Below are positions 20,166 to 31,058 of a stretch of DNA of 64,000 bases, in pieces. The notes beneath the pieces are model-generated. The model had not been told where the DNA came from, ran no database searches, and saw nothing but the letters and a program-made list of their open reading frames with translations. The position numbers and the translations under genes are program-made. The stretch is from Persicaria tinctoria (taxonomy: Eukaryota > Streptophyta > Magnoliopsida > Caryophyllales > Polygonaceae): positions 17,008,688 to 17,072,687 of the forward strand of contig JBANSL010000013.1 in NCBI GenBank assembly GCA_037127255.1, read 5' to 3'. Positions within the stretch are counted from its first letter, which is position 1, and every line of letters begins with the position of its first letter.

Positions 20166-20465
20166 GCCTGAGGGATCCCCGCCGGAGTTCGCCTCACCGA
20201 CATGGTTTCAGTTCATGTCGTTGAACTCGACGTCCACCAGGGTATCGAATTCGACCGCCACGAACCTCAAATTCGGATTCTGTAGCCCTAGAAACCCGCC
20301 GGTGGCGCCAACGGATTGAGCATCGGGGGAGATGAGGAAGGAGAGGCCGCTGTCAATCGAGAAGGGATTGAGATTCGTGACAGAGAAGGAGAGAACGTGG
20401 AGAAGCGAGGTGGAGGAACAATCTCCAGTGAAAGCTAACAACTTCTCTCTGGAGGCTGCAAGCAC
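20166..20465 (-). pseudogene. Captured fragment of an L-type lectin receptor kinase
   Basis: Minus-strand translation gives a legume-lectin-domain segment: SFSVTNLNP, GLSFLISPDAQ, GGFLGLQNP, FVAVEFDTLVDVEFNDMN, then a TGA where the family has Gly (MNGNHVG), then NHVG. The motifs match plant LecRK ectodomains, especially class VIII/S.7 (VAVEFDTLMDVEF). About 85 residues survive, with no signal peptide, transmembrane or kinase part, so it is a non-functional transduplicate. It lies opposite to the Helitron. A second copy of the same segment is at 24553. Confidence 0.82.
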
Positions 20466-20619
20466 CGGAGATCAGCGGCGATGGTGGACAAGATGTCAAG
20501 AACGTCGCTGGTCTTCGAAGGGGGGGCGATCGATTAGGGTTTCAGGTGCGTTTGATTTCTTTCTATTTAATTTGATGAGGAGATCTCAGATTTATCTTCA
20601 TTGTTGTTAGATAATCAGG

Positions 20620-23600
20620 TTTGTTCCCTGTTTGTGCTGGCTTGACAGATTTGTATGATTTGAATTTGCAATGGCACCAATTTAAGCAAATACAGACCAT
20701 TTTATCTTCTGGTTAAACTTGTGAATTGAATCATATTGCCATTGGTCGACAATGCATTTGTATAATTTCCAATCCTTACTGCTCTAATGGGAAATTAGAA
20801 ATATCAACTATATAAAATAGAAGATTAGTAAGGGCAGTTTAGAAGAAATCGGATAGCTGGACAGGCTCACGGGCACCTCTGAAGAATCATTCGTTGATGC
20901 TACTGTCTGGTGCAGGGACTAATGCTATAGGATATGACCTTTTCATATTTAATTTAGGGTTAGTTCTATTCTTAATTTGTCTATTCAAATGCTGAAAATG
21001 AGCTTGCTGTGTGGATTGTTTCTTGCATGGATGTTATATAAACTTCCAAAATTGCCTCATTGGCAAATTTATTGTGTTCTGATAGTTTCATTGCCTTGTT
21101 TATCAAATTTTTTGCTAAAGAAATTATTGGAGGCCACAAGTTATGGCTCTTATGAGGTGTGTAAATGTAATTCAACTCTCGGTCCAAATTTTCTTCTTCA
21201 GATTTCATACTCAATTTATTTTTCGAATTTCGCGGCTGGTTACTATTTAGGAATTTGTAAACGATGTGCTAATTACTTTGAAACTGGATCCTTGGCATCA
21301 ACATTTTAGGGTTTCAGCGATGCGATTTTGCGTTGAAAGGAATTGTAGGATGCGGATCTATGGGAATGATGACAAATCGATCAGAAGAGAGGATTCATTG
21401 GCAATGATTTTAGCAATTGTTATGACTTATCACTTCCAGATGATGGATTTGTGGCATTATTGGTAGATTGCATGTGCTGTAGATGAGGTGAGCAAGAAAG
21501 GTACGCTTCCTCTGTCGAGCAGTGCTCGCTCCTTGAGAATTTGGAGTTCTGATATAATGAAAGAATCATCAGACTATGCAGTGAGACCTTACATAAGTCC
21601 TGCTTCTGATCATGGTAACATTTACTAGATTGTTCTTTGTTGAATCAATTTTTTGTGTGCTGCTGAATTGCTAAGCATTTGTGTATATGTGGAATTGTTG
21701 GCAATATTAAACTGAATGGATCTTCAAGTCTTGAGTGTGAGTTTGTGAATCTATAAAGCACTATCATTTCTTTTCTAAAATAAGTAGGCTTCTTCAAACA
21801 TTTCTTTTTGAGAAAAAATAATCCATGTGTTTTTTTTAAAAATGCTTACTTGTTTAAGTAGATCCTTGTTTGCATGGAAGGAAAAATGATACAAAAGTCG
21901 GGAAGCTTCCACCTTCTGTCACCTTGCCATCCTTGCTACCTTAACACCACCTCCATCCACTCATCATGTTGTCTAGAATGGAAGAGGAGTCAAAAGGGGT
22001 TACCAACTTTGCCCATTTATTATCAGTAACAAAAATAATTTATGTGCTCATTTCAGCATACAAGTAAGCTTTGTCTTATTATAACAGGTTTTAGCACTCA
22101 TAGGTCAGGATCACATTACATGCTACATTGATGTCTCTGCTAATTAAGTTTAGTAGGAACTCCAGTAAGTATGAATTATTGTGCTGGAAGACTAGACTTT
22201 ATTTGAATCGTATATGTTCATAACCCTGTTTCTTATCAATATTTAGTATTGATTAAACGTTTAAGAAAGTTTTGGTATTGTACTCACTATGCTGAACACT
22301 ATTCTTTATAGGAAGATAAACATTCGTAAGCCATAAAAGAGAAAGGGTGATCACTTGAATGAGCTATATAATTAGTTTAAATTAAAATGAATAGTGGCAA
22401 TTGATGCATCTATTGAGGTTTTAACCATATCATAGGATAAATATTGAGAATATGGGCATGTTTTCAATTAATAGAGATTGTTGTTCTTTATTGTTAAAAA
22501 ATGAAGAAGAAATTGTTATTCAACACATTTAAGTATAAAAAAATTCGAATGTTGTCTATTAAGAAAGTATATTTGTTTACGCTATAATGATTGCTAAAAT
22601 AAGGGTTGCTAAGTTTAGAGCGGCTAATGGTAGGATTGTTCCTTGGTTTTCTTGGTAATGGAAGGAACTCCCTCACTACAAGGCTATAGCTCCTTCACTA
22701 TTTGCATATTTTACTATGATAGTCCTGAGACTGTTTGAGGTTGTCATTTTTTTAAAAGCAACTTGTTAGTTACATGATTGAAATCATTGAATCCATATTG
22801 GATGCATTTAGTAACTTAATTGTTCTGTCCTTGAAACCAAGTAAGGCACATTTTTTTAAGACATCTTCATGTCTATTCCAAGTATGCATTTACTTTGATA
22901 ACACAGTTTTGTGAAAGCTATGAGTTAGATTGTTGGGATGGTAGAAGAATACATGCCTTTTTATTTCTTGTGTTATATGAAAAAGATGAGAACATCTATA
23001 GTTGAAGATTACATATTTACATGTCGTAGTTTTTGTTCGTTGCAATTTTTCATTCATGGATATTTGGATTAAGATTAGGCTGCCATTTATGTTGAAAACT
23101 AGGTACTAAAAACTTGCTCCTGTTCAAGTTATAGAAGTATCGATTTTGAGGACCTGCTATTTCTTTCATACTGATTGGTTTAGTAGTTCAACTTCAAGGT
23201 TTGCTAAAAGAAAAACAAAATCATTTATTAAACAAATGAGTTTTTTTCCCCCTTTTTTTAAGAAAACCAAACAATTGAGTTAGAATGTTAGCTTATGGAA
23301 AGATGCCATTAACAATTACTACAATTCTATAATAGTATAATGGATTGCCTAGAAAAAAAAAGATTCTATTATTGCTAATTACACATTAAGGGTGAGATTT
23401 CTAATTTATTTAGGTCTATTGTTGTTCTTTATATCTCGGGTTAAAAGCACCTAATTACAGTAGAGTGGAAAAGGTCAGGTTACATAGAGAAACGTATGTG
23501 GCTTATGTCAGAAATTTGCAACAACATTTGTTTTCTTCCTCGCACGTTTCTTCTCTTCTTCATATATTCTCTGTCGTTTTATTTAACAAGAAGGATCTCT

Positions 23601-24180
23601 TTCTTCCATTTGGGTCATATCCCCCACTCATTTCTTCACATGCATTGTGTAGTGTTGAAATAAAATGAAGAAACCTTCTTCTTATGTAGATTCCATACAA
23701 GAATCTGATTTGTCACACGTTTCTGGTTCTTTTTCTTCTTACCGATAATATGTATTGTGTTGCCTATTGTGGTCTTCAATGCAATGTATTCCGGTACTTC
23801 AGGAGAAGAGATATTTATGATATGCATTATACTGCATTAAATTGCTTTCTTCCTTTGCCCATCTTCATTTTAATTTTTTGCTGACACTAAACTAATGGGT
23901 ATAACTGGTGCGGTTAAAGGAAGCTCGTTGCTTTCATTCACAGTTTACCTTTGGACTTCAGAAGGTTTGCTACTTGGCTCTAAATTTTCGGCAACAACAA
24001 AATTTATTTGTGGTATATCATTGCTTTTATTTTATTTTATTTTCATATTTTACCATTATCTAAAATTTGAATTAGGGACATGTTTTTTCCTCATCTTGGA
24101 ATATGAAAATGGGTTTGTCTACCCTTCCACTGGTTTTCTTGTAGGTATGTCAAACAAACACTTTCTTGATGGTGAAGTAA
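20620..24180. other. Helitron 1 interior, no identified gene
   Basis: Intron-like AT-rich DNA. A stretch at 21500-21617 reads as an open exon-like segment ending just before a GT, and 23895-24188 is open for 97 codons, but neither has a recognisable domain. Other captured gene pieces may be hidden here. Confidence 0.4.
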
Positions 24181-24552
24181 GAGTATAAGGTTGATCTTTT
24201 GGGCGTTACAAATGCTGGACAAGATAGAATGTAGGTTCAACAATCCAATTCTACATCCCGATGCACCAATTACACAAACCCGCGCATCTTGCGCGCGGTT
24301 GAAAACCTAGTATATAAAAAAACGGGAGTTGGCTTGTGAACAGTAATTTTTGAGCCAGTTGTCGACTGTTCGTTGGATACAACTTTGGGCCTTTTATCTA
24401 CTTGGGCTTCCTGTAAATGAAATTGGCCCATTTAAGTTGTTCCCACACGCAGCTTCCGTTGTTGAGTCTCCTTCTTCGATTTGCGGTTCCGACAGCCTGG
24501 AACATCTTCCCCGGCGAGATTCCTCACGTTCTTCTTCTTCTTCTTCTTCTTC

Positions 24553-24708
24553 TTCTCCGTCACATAACTCAATCCCTCCTCGATCGGTGATGGCCTCGCC
24601 TTCATCATCTCCCCTGAATCCCAATACGTTGGTCCCACCGACGGGTTTCTAGGGCTGCAGAATCCGGATTTGAGGTTCATGCCGGTCGAATTTGATACCC
24701 TGACGGAC
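24553..24708 (+). pseudogene. Captured L-type lectin receptor kinase segment (copy 2)
   Basis: Reads FSVT-stop-LNPSSIGDGLAF, IISPESQYVG, GFLGLQNPDLRF, PVEFDTLTDV. It is the same lectin-domain segment as at 20166-20465 but on the plus strand, with a TAA at 24565. A (TTC) run at about 24529-24557 has expanded the Phe-coding stretch upstream. At 24702-24708 it joins peroxiredoxin sequence without changing frame. Confidence 0.82.
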
Positions 24709-24870
24709 GTCATCGCCTGCCTCCCCGTGAACGATGCCTTTAAAATGCGGGTTTGGCAGGAGGATTTGATGATTGATGACGAGGATTTGCTCCTCAGAGA
24801 TAGGAATTTGAGTTTACGAAGGTGATTGGGGCCGAGCTCGACGTCAGGAACAAGAGGGCTTTCGAAGAGT
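24706..24870 (+). pseudogene. Captured type II peroxiredoxin (PrxIIE-like) segment fused to lectin segment
   Basis: DVIACLPVNDAFKMRVWQED, then DEDLLLRDRN, then after a shift near 24808 EFTKVIGAELDVRNK. This matches the plant type II peroxiredoxin order (DVIACISVNDAFVM-W, LLSDGNGEFT, GVELDL), closest to the chloroplast 2E type. The peroxidatic-cysteine exon is absent here, so it cannot reduce peroxide. The open frame from the lectin part runs through to TGA at 24823. Confidence 0.82.
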
Positions 24871-26588
24871 GGAGATGTGGATTCATTTTTGCTGCCAGTC
24901 GTAGACGTTGACAGCTTCTGCAGTTTTTTTTCCCTTTTCCCTGTATTTTGCCCTTAATTTGATCCGATATTGATGATGTAGGTTCCAAGAAAAATCAGTT
25001 AGGGCTGATTTTGATAAATTGTAATTTGGGACTTTTTGGTTTTCAGCATTTGAAAGAGAAGGCACCAGTAACTTATTTCTCCTTCCTTTATCAGATTCCT
25101 CTTTGATTGAAATTTGAAACTTATTTTGTCTAATTTGGATTTCAATTTGTGTGCTTGGATTCGCTCCCTTACTAAAACTATTGTAGCAGCTCCGATACTC
25201 TAACGTTTCAAGTTGAGAATTCTTATTAATAGCAATGATGTATTCTGACGAAATGCTATTATCTCAACTTTTCAACCTCTGTCTTTTCTCTCTGGTTTCA
25301 TCAGCGCTAATTTCTCCTTCCCTTCTACATCTGCATTTCCTAGGTCCTAATTTGCCTTCTCTGTCCTCCTGTTATTCTCTAATTCCTCACATCTTGCCAC
25401 TCTCAGAGTCTCGAGTCTCAAATTTGCAACACCTGGAGCAGCAGCTGATTACAGAGTATCGGCTGTTAAGAAGAGAAAGCTACTCTCTCGTAGACATTAG
25501 CATTGTTGTCTATTTGTGTGTTCTAACATTGTTGGATGAACTGTATTTTTTGCCCTTCTTTCCTGACAAGTGCTGTCAAATAATTTGAGGTTTATGTATT
25601 TGAATTTGAAGATTTGATTAAATGAAAATTGCGAATTTAGGTTTAGTTTGTTTTGAGTAATGGGCAATCAAATTTGGAAATTTAGGATTGGAATTTAGGG
25701 TTTAGGTGCTGTCACATATTATCCATTCAATTGATAAAAGTTTGTTGGAATGGTGAGGATCATCAAGCATAAATTTCTCTGTAGATTTTTGCAAGTGTCA
25801 TAGCCTCATAGGTTTAATTCTATGTTTAATGCTTTAAAGTATACTGTTTTGACTTTGGAAGGTCTAACCATCATCTTAACTTCTTCTAGATATTCTCCAA
25901 GGAACCTTTTTTTTTCATGTTTTGTTTGGTCAATTCAATAATTTTTTGATATTCATCGTCATATAGGTGTTCTTTTCAAGCACCGTTTAACCTGTGGCAT
26001 ATTCTTTGAATGCCCTTTAGCAATGTTGTTTTAGCATTTGTCAATCTGAGTTTAAACTGATAGGAAGCATGAAAAGAAAGTGCCATTATCATTTTGGAGT
26101 AAATGAATTTGTTTGTGATGGACAGGGATGATTTTTAATGCTAGAAAAAATTATTCAGTGAGGCTGGAATACTTAGGACAGGCTTTCATGTGGGATGAAG
26201 GGTGTGTGGTTTGAGAAAGAGATTCATTGTTTGGGCATCAGCTAACAGCAATACACCCTTATTTTGAGTAATATATACCCCTTACCATCTAGAAGACATG
26301 TATTAATTGGCAAATGTCAAGACAAATGTGGGACAGATAATGATACTCAAGATTCCTATACAATTTATATTCCTTTTGATCTGTCATGCCCTTTTCATTT
26401 CATGTTTCCAAGAACAATCCTCATGTATATACATCTTTTTATCTCTCATGCATATGATCCTGCACTTTAAGGAATCGATGCTTCTCTCAATAGCTTGTGA
26501 ACCACTGATGATGATATTTACTTGGATTTTTTTTTTTGGGTTTAACGTTTACTGTTGAAAACCTGGACAATGTTTGGAGCTCTGGAAC

Positions 26589-26714
26589 ATGAATAAGAAC
26601 AAGACAATGCCGTTTCCGGCACACGAGGGACTGATAGCTGCATTGGCCATATCAAGCATGACAGATCTGGTGGCGTCGGGTAGCCATGACAAGATTCTGA
26701 AGCTGTGGAAGTGA
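26589..26714 (+). pseudogene. Captured last exon of a WD40-repeat gene
   Basis: Frame from ATG 26589 to TGA 26712: [39 protein letters not shown]. This is a C-terminal WD40 repeat (GH-like start, SHDK, LWK end). The parent gene is not identified and upstream repeats are absent. Its plus orientation in Helitron 2 agrees with the other captured pieces. Confidence 0.65.
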
Positions 26715-27157
26715 ATCTAGCTAATCATCTGTTAGCATAGAGAATTATGTTAAACTTGGCTATTTCTGTAGTTTGTGCCTTGTGGCCTGCGAGAGGCATT
26801 GCCTGGCTTCTTTATTTCATGTTTATGGGTCTTAATATAGGTTGCTAATGATGGATACTGGTTTGTGTATGAATCCAACCTGTAGTTGAATTGCATACTG
26901 GTGATTTAATAAAAAAGAAAGAACAAGAAAAAAAGGGTTGATGGCTTGATGCTAACTCCAGTGTTCCCAACAAGGAAAAAAAGTCTTGATTAAGGCCTAT
27001 CTCTTTTAATGTTTATACTGTTATACTCGTGTAACTAAAAGTATTAGAGTTCGTATGACACAAGGACCTTATACATTTGCTCCTTATCAGCACTAATAGT
27101 TAGCTTATTGGGACAGAAGCACGCGGGGTACAACTAGTCTATATAAAAAGAACAGTT

Positions 27158-28835
27158 GATCAGAATCATACGTATTTCCTTATCCACGGGGAAGTTGAGA
27201 GCCCAAAACGCTCTCTTTTGAAAAACCCCTTTTTCCAACTGTGGTCGGAGATGGAACTCAAGCCTTTCCCCAAAACCAGTGGCCACCTCCGCCTTCATCT
27301 AGTGGCGCTCTTGGAGTTGCCAGGATCTAAACGCTTCCGTTGACGCATCAATCCCTCCTCCGGGAGTCGTAAATCTCCTTCGGGAGCCCCAAAATCTCCT
27401 CCGGGAGCCCCAAAATCTCCTCCGGGAGCCACCGATCCGCCTTCTTGGCATCGGCCGCCACCAATCCGACTTCGGTTGCTGCTACTTCGAGTTACCTCTT
27501 TTAGTGTCCTCCGACTACCGTCTTCAACGTGTAGTTCCGGTGGCTTTCGTTTGTCTCAAACGCGGCCCCCAATCATCCTCTTCCCCACCTCCTTGAATCT
27601 TCTTGCGATTCGGGGCCTCGGATCCCCTCTATTCACACACCTCTCCGTCGACTCGCCGTTGTTGGCTTGTGACGGTGGATTCGCGTCCTCCCGGTGCTCT
27701 GACTTTGGGCTTTGCATCAGGACTACTCCGACGTGCTTAGGACGCCGGGAATCGTATCCTGTTCGGGCTCGGCGTTCCCCCTCTATCATAACCAATCTTA
27801 TGGGCAAAAAGCTCTAATTCGTTGGGGCTCTAGTAGATTCGAGATCTAGGATCTTCATTCCATTATCGATCGTATCCAATTTGTACAGTTGGCCTCCGAT
27901 TTTCAGATCTGGGCCGGTCGATCTGAAATCCCGATGGTTCTCCGTTCCCTACCCTTGGGTTAGGGTTTGGGTTACGTTGTCCGGTCGGTTTCTTGCAGCC
28001 CTCGGTCAACCGCTCCGATTGACTGTGGCGGCGCTGGCGCTGTGGCGAGGCTTTTCGTCGGCGGTGGTCTAGTTGCCTGCCTCCTTTGCGAAAACTTTGG
28101 CGAGGGTGCTTGGGGGCCACGCTTAACTAATTAAAAAAAAATTATATAAATACTTTTTTTATATATATCGATCTACTTTGCCTTGGGCCTTACTTTTATG
28201 TGGGCCTTGGGGCCAAAGTCTGCAATGGATCGTCTTCCATACAAACCAGTCTATCTTCTTTAGACCAAGTTTTTTACACGATTTTCTCTATTATTTATAT
28301 ATATAGATATATTTGTATTTTCTTATATATATAAATAATAAGAATCCCATATTATTAAATCCCGGTAGGGCTTCAAATTAATCCCCAATGGATCTTTTGG
28401 TGTGTCGTATTATGGCGGTTCTTGGCTGCGTGATTGGTTGTTTATGGCGTTCTTCGTTTGTGTTGGAGCTCTGACAACTGATGTCGGGTCTGGCTGGGGT
28501 CGAGGCGGTGTGTATCGAGGTGACTCCGCATTACGGAAATTTCCTTGGAGGTTCGTCTTCACTGCCCACATGACTCCTGATGTAACGCTGGCCAGCGGTG
28601 TCACTTCTTGGTGGTGCTTGGCGTCGGCTCGTGTCTACGTTGTCTCCAGCCTGGTGGGCTTAGTTCGCTCGTTCGACTACTGTTGCGTGTCTCTCTCCGC
28701 TTGTACTGCACTTCTTTTATGTTATGTTTTCTATTTCTTTGTTGTATGTTTAGACGGCTTGCCGTCTGCCGACATTGTCGGCCTCTCGAGGTCCGGACCT
28801 GTCCGACCTCGAATTATTTCCTTATCAAATAAAAA
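27158..28835 (+). mobile_element. LINE-like retroposon with 17-bp target duplication and 3' stem-loops
   Basis: Flanked by perfect direct repeats ATATAAAAAGAACAGTT (27141-27157 and 28836-28852), and ends TTATCAAATAAAAA before the second copy, so it was inserted by target-primed reverse transcription. The body is GC-rich with tandem CTCCGGGAGCC blocks (27359-27432) and no RT domain. The last 85 bp hold three consecutive hairpins (28753-28766, 28769-28781, 28787-28811). The 3' end resembles those of the LINEs at 55408 and 57457, so it probably used L1-type machinery. The 161-codon open frame at 28402-28887 has no recognised domain. Confidence 0.75.
28753..28811 (+). promoter_or_regulatory. Triple stem-loop at retroposon 3' end
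   Basis: GACGGC-TT-GCCGTC, then CCGACA-T-TGTCGG, then CGAGGT-c-CGGA-CCTG-TCCG-ACCTCG with a bulged C. GAATTATTTCCTTAT and the A-rich end follow. Plant L1 reverse transcriptases are known to recognise 3' stem-loops in their RNA, so the last hairpin is the likely recognition site (inference). Confidence 0.6.
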
Positions 28836-30097
28836 ATATAAAAAGAACAGTTATAAGAGCATAGTTTTAGTATACTTATCCTATTAGATAGATATGCATC
28901 TCTTATTTCTAATACTAGCTTAGTACCCCGTGCAATGCACGGATCTTTGTTTAAAAATATATGTTTATATAATTTCATTTATCATTGTTGACATGAAATT
29001 TACGTTTTTTTTTCTGCATAGCAGAAAAACTGCTCACCAATGAACTGGGAGGCTTTGGTTCGTGCAACTCCGAGAAGCTTTGAGAAAAATAAAAGATGTT
29101 TCTGACAGAGGGTACTACAGGGTTTACGCCAAAGTTTAATTCGACGGCGTCGGAACACGGTGATGGTGGTGGCGCAGCCCGAAAATAGGCCAGTCGATCA
29201 CTTTCTGTAGAAACTTCTGACGTTGTTTCGGACGTCTTTCCAGTGAGCTGCTGCGTCGGGGCTTGCACGGTGGCTTCCTGGGTGTTGGAGGAGACCTGTG
29301 GTGGTGGTCGTCGGCCTTGAATTCACCGGAATCGTGGTCGAGGACGATCAGAGCTAGTGGTGGTTTGTGATCTTCGGCAGATGTTTGTGGGTTTGCAGAG
29401 ACTGATGAAGATGGATTTAGAGTGAACGTGATAGATAGGATGAAAGATTGCAATATCCTCTTCAATTTGATTTAAGCAGATCCCTTAAAGATAGTATATA
29501 TCATGTAATATCCTTTTCAGGCGCAATCCTCTTCAGGGGCGCCAATGTGACCAAGCAAGATCTCTAAAAAATTAATTCGGTTATTAATTAATTAATTCGG
29601 TTATTAATTTATTTAGATAAGATCTCTAAAAAATAAATTAATTAATTCGGTTTATTTATTTATTCAGATAAGGTAGGATATGCACTAAGATATGAGAGTT
29701 AACTAATTAGATAAGGAAGATAATTACTTAATAAAATTTTCTAATTAGTTAAGATTTGGTTATATCTTCTAAATTAGATATAGATAATGTAGGATCTAAA
29801 TACATAATGCACTAAGATATGGGAGCGAGTTAAGTAGTTAATTAGATTTTCTAGAATTAGGTAAGATGTGGCCAGGCATATCCAAAAATCATGGGCTTTT
29901 GTTTTGTGTTTGTATGCCACAAGCCACCGCCTCTTCCCAGTCTATTTTCCTTCTTCGATTCAATCTTGAGGACTCCTACTTTCCCTAATTCCCTAATCTC
30001 TTCCTCTACTTTCCCTAATTCCTCTTCCTCTCCTGGCTTCCAGTTCCGGTTCCCTTTGTTGTGCTGTGCCCCTTGAGCGGCGGTGTGTCAGCGAAGA

Positions 30098-30298
30098 TGT
30101 CCGACGACGGGGAGTCAGAATCCACCGGTGAGCTCCAAACCACCACCGACTCCGACCTCACTAAGGCCAAGGACATCTTCCCCTGGCGCCTTCTTCCCCA
30201 CCTGCTCCCGAAAGCTCCTCCCTGAATTCGTCGATAATTCCGCCGATCTCAAGGCGAAGGGCGTGGACGTCATCGCTTGCTTCTCCGTGAACGATGCA
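30098..30298 (+). pseudogene. Captured peroxiredoxin IIE-like fragment with peroxidatic-Cys motif
   Basis: Reads [17 protein letters not shown], then in a shifted frame [16 protein letters not shown], then [18 protein letters not shown]. This covers the catalytic-Cys loop (family PGAFTPTCS) and the next strand, directly upstream of the segment captured in Helitron 2. After VNDA it jumps by deletion to the sequence TTTGCTGCCAGTCGTAGACG, also found at 24888, and to shared intron-like sequence up to about 30600. It is broken by the frameshift near 30185 and truncated. Confidence 0.8.
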
Positions 30299-30602
30299 AT
30301 TTGCTGCCAGTCGTAGACGTTGAAAGCTTCTGCAGGTTTGTTTTCCTCCTTTTCCCTGCATTTTGCCCTTCATTTGATGATTTTGATAATTTGCAATTTG
30401 GGAATTTTTGGTTTTGGGCAATTGAAAGAGAGGGCAATAGGATTAAAGGAACTTATTTCTCCTTCCTTTATCTGATTCTCCAAATTCAATTGGATGAAAA
30501 TTTTGAATTCAAGATCAGTTTGTTTTGTGTAATGGGCAATCAAATTTGAAAATTTAAGATTGGAATTTAGGGTCTAGGTAGTAGGTGTTGTCAAATATCA
30601 TT

Positions 30603-30668
30603 CTTTCCCCAAAACCAGTGGCCACCTCCGCCTTCATCTAATGGCGCTCTTGGAGTTGCCAGGATCTA
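30603..30668. repeat. 66-bp segment duplicated from retroposon (27264-27329)
   Basis: CTTTCCCCAAAACCAGTGGC through GCCAGGATCTA is nearly identical to 27264-27329 (one clear mismatch, G to A). It lies in Helitron 3, with a tandem pair of ACGCCGGAT-led repeats after it (about 30667-30760 and 30832-30910). Confidence 0.75.
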
Positions 30669-31058
30669 CGCCGGATTTATGAAGGAACCAAATCATCAAT
30701 CATATATACAATCATATATACAAAGATCTCAACTAAATTAGAAAAGTTTTAAAACTTAAGAAGGTTGGATGAGGGATTAATATTATTAAAAATTAACATA
30801 AATAAAGTAATCTTCAAAATAAAAACAAACCTACGCCGGATGAGGGATTTTAGGGCCGGGATCCAAATCATCAATCATAAAAACCAAGGTCTCAACTAAT
30901 TTAGATAATTTTCCTTTTTAATTTGTTTTAATTGTTTGTTAAATTAACACTTATTTAATAAATTAAAAATATTAAAATAAATCGATTAATAAAAAATAAA
31001 TAAAAAAGGGGCTACATTAAAGGAGAAGCCTCCTTTAGTATTATAAAATATAGATAGA

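Larger units (their letters stand above)
19812..24310 (+). mobile_element. Non-autonomous Helitron 1
   Basis: It starts TCTCTATCATTACTATATAA after an A (19811) and ends CTAG at 24307-24310 before a T, matching the Helitron A|T target with 5'-TC and CTRR-3' ends. Ahead of the end is a GC-rich hairpin CCGCGC-ATCTT-GCGCGG followed by TTGAAAACCTAG. No RepHel helicase is present. It carries a lectin-kinase fragment near its 5' end; the remaining 3.7 kb is AT-rich with no identified coding sequence. Confidence 0.8.
24311..27137 (+). mobile_element. Helitron 2, abutting Helitron 1 head-to-tail, with captured genes
   Basis: The 3' end is GCACGCGGGGTACAACTAG at 27119-27137 followed by T, closely resembling the 3' end of the minus-strand Helitron at 28915 (GCACGGGGTACTAAGCTAG). 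The 5' end is inferred: sequence right after Helitron 1's CTAG reads TATATAAAAAAACGGG, resembling the TCTATATAAAAAG start of the next unit. It carries a lectin/peroxiredoxin fusion and a WD40 exon. Confidence 0.6.
28915..31058 (-). mobile_element. Minus-strand Helitron 3
   Basis: On the minus strand the 5' end is TCTATCTATATTTTATAATA at 31058, after an A. The 3' end is hairpin CCGTGC-ATT-GCACGG then GGTACTAAG and CTAG (28915-28918), before a T. A small dyad AAAGGAG-AAGC-CTCCTTT sits just inside the 5' end (31019-31036). No helicase. It holds a peroxiredoxin fragment and a 66-bp piece shared with the retroposon at 27264. Confidence 0.75.

Noticed and set aside
21266..21620. Captured exon in Helitron 1
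   Set aside because: Open and followed by a GT, but I recognise no protein family, so it is left unannotated.
28402..28887. 161-codon open frame as a membrane protein gene
   Set aside because: It runs through the retroposon 3' hairpins and across the target duplication, with no ATG-supported domain; chance opening in GC-rich DNA.
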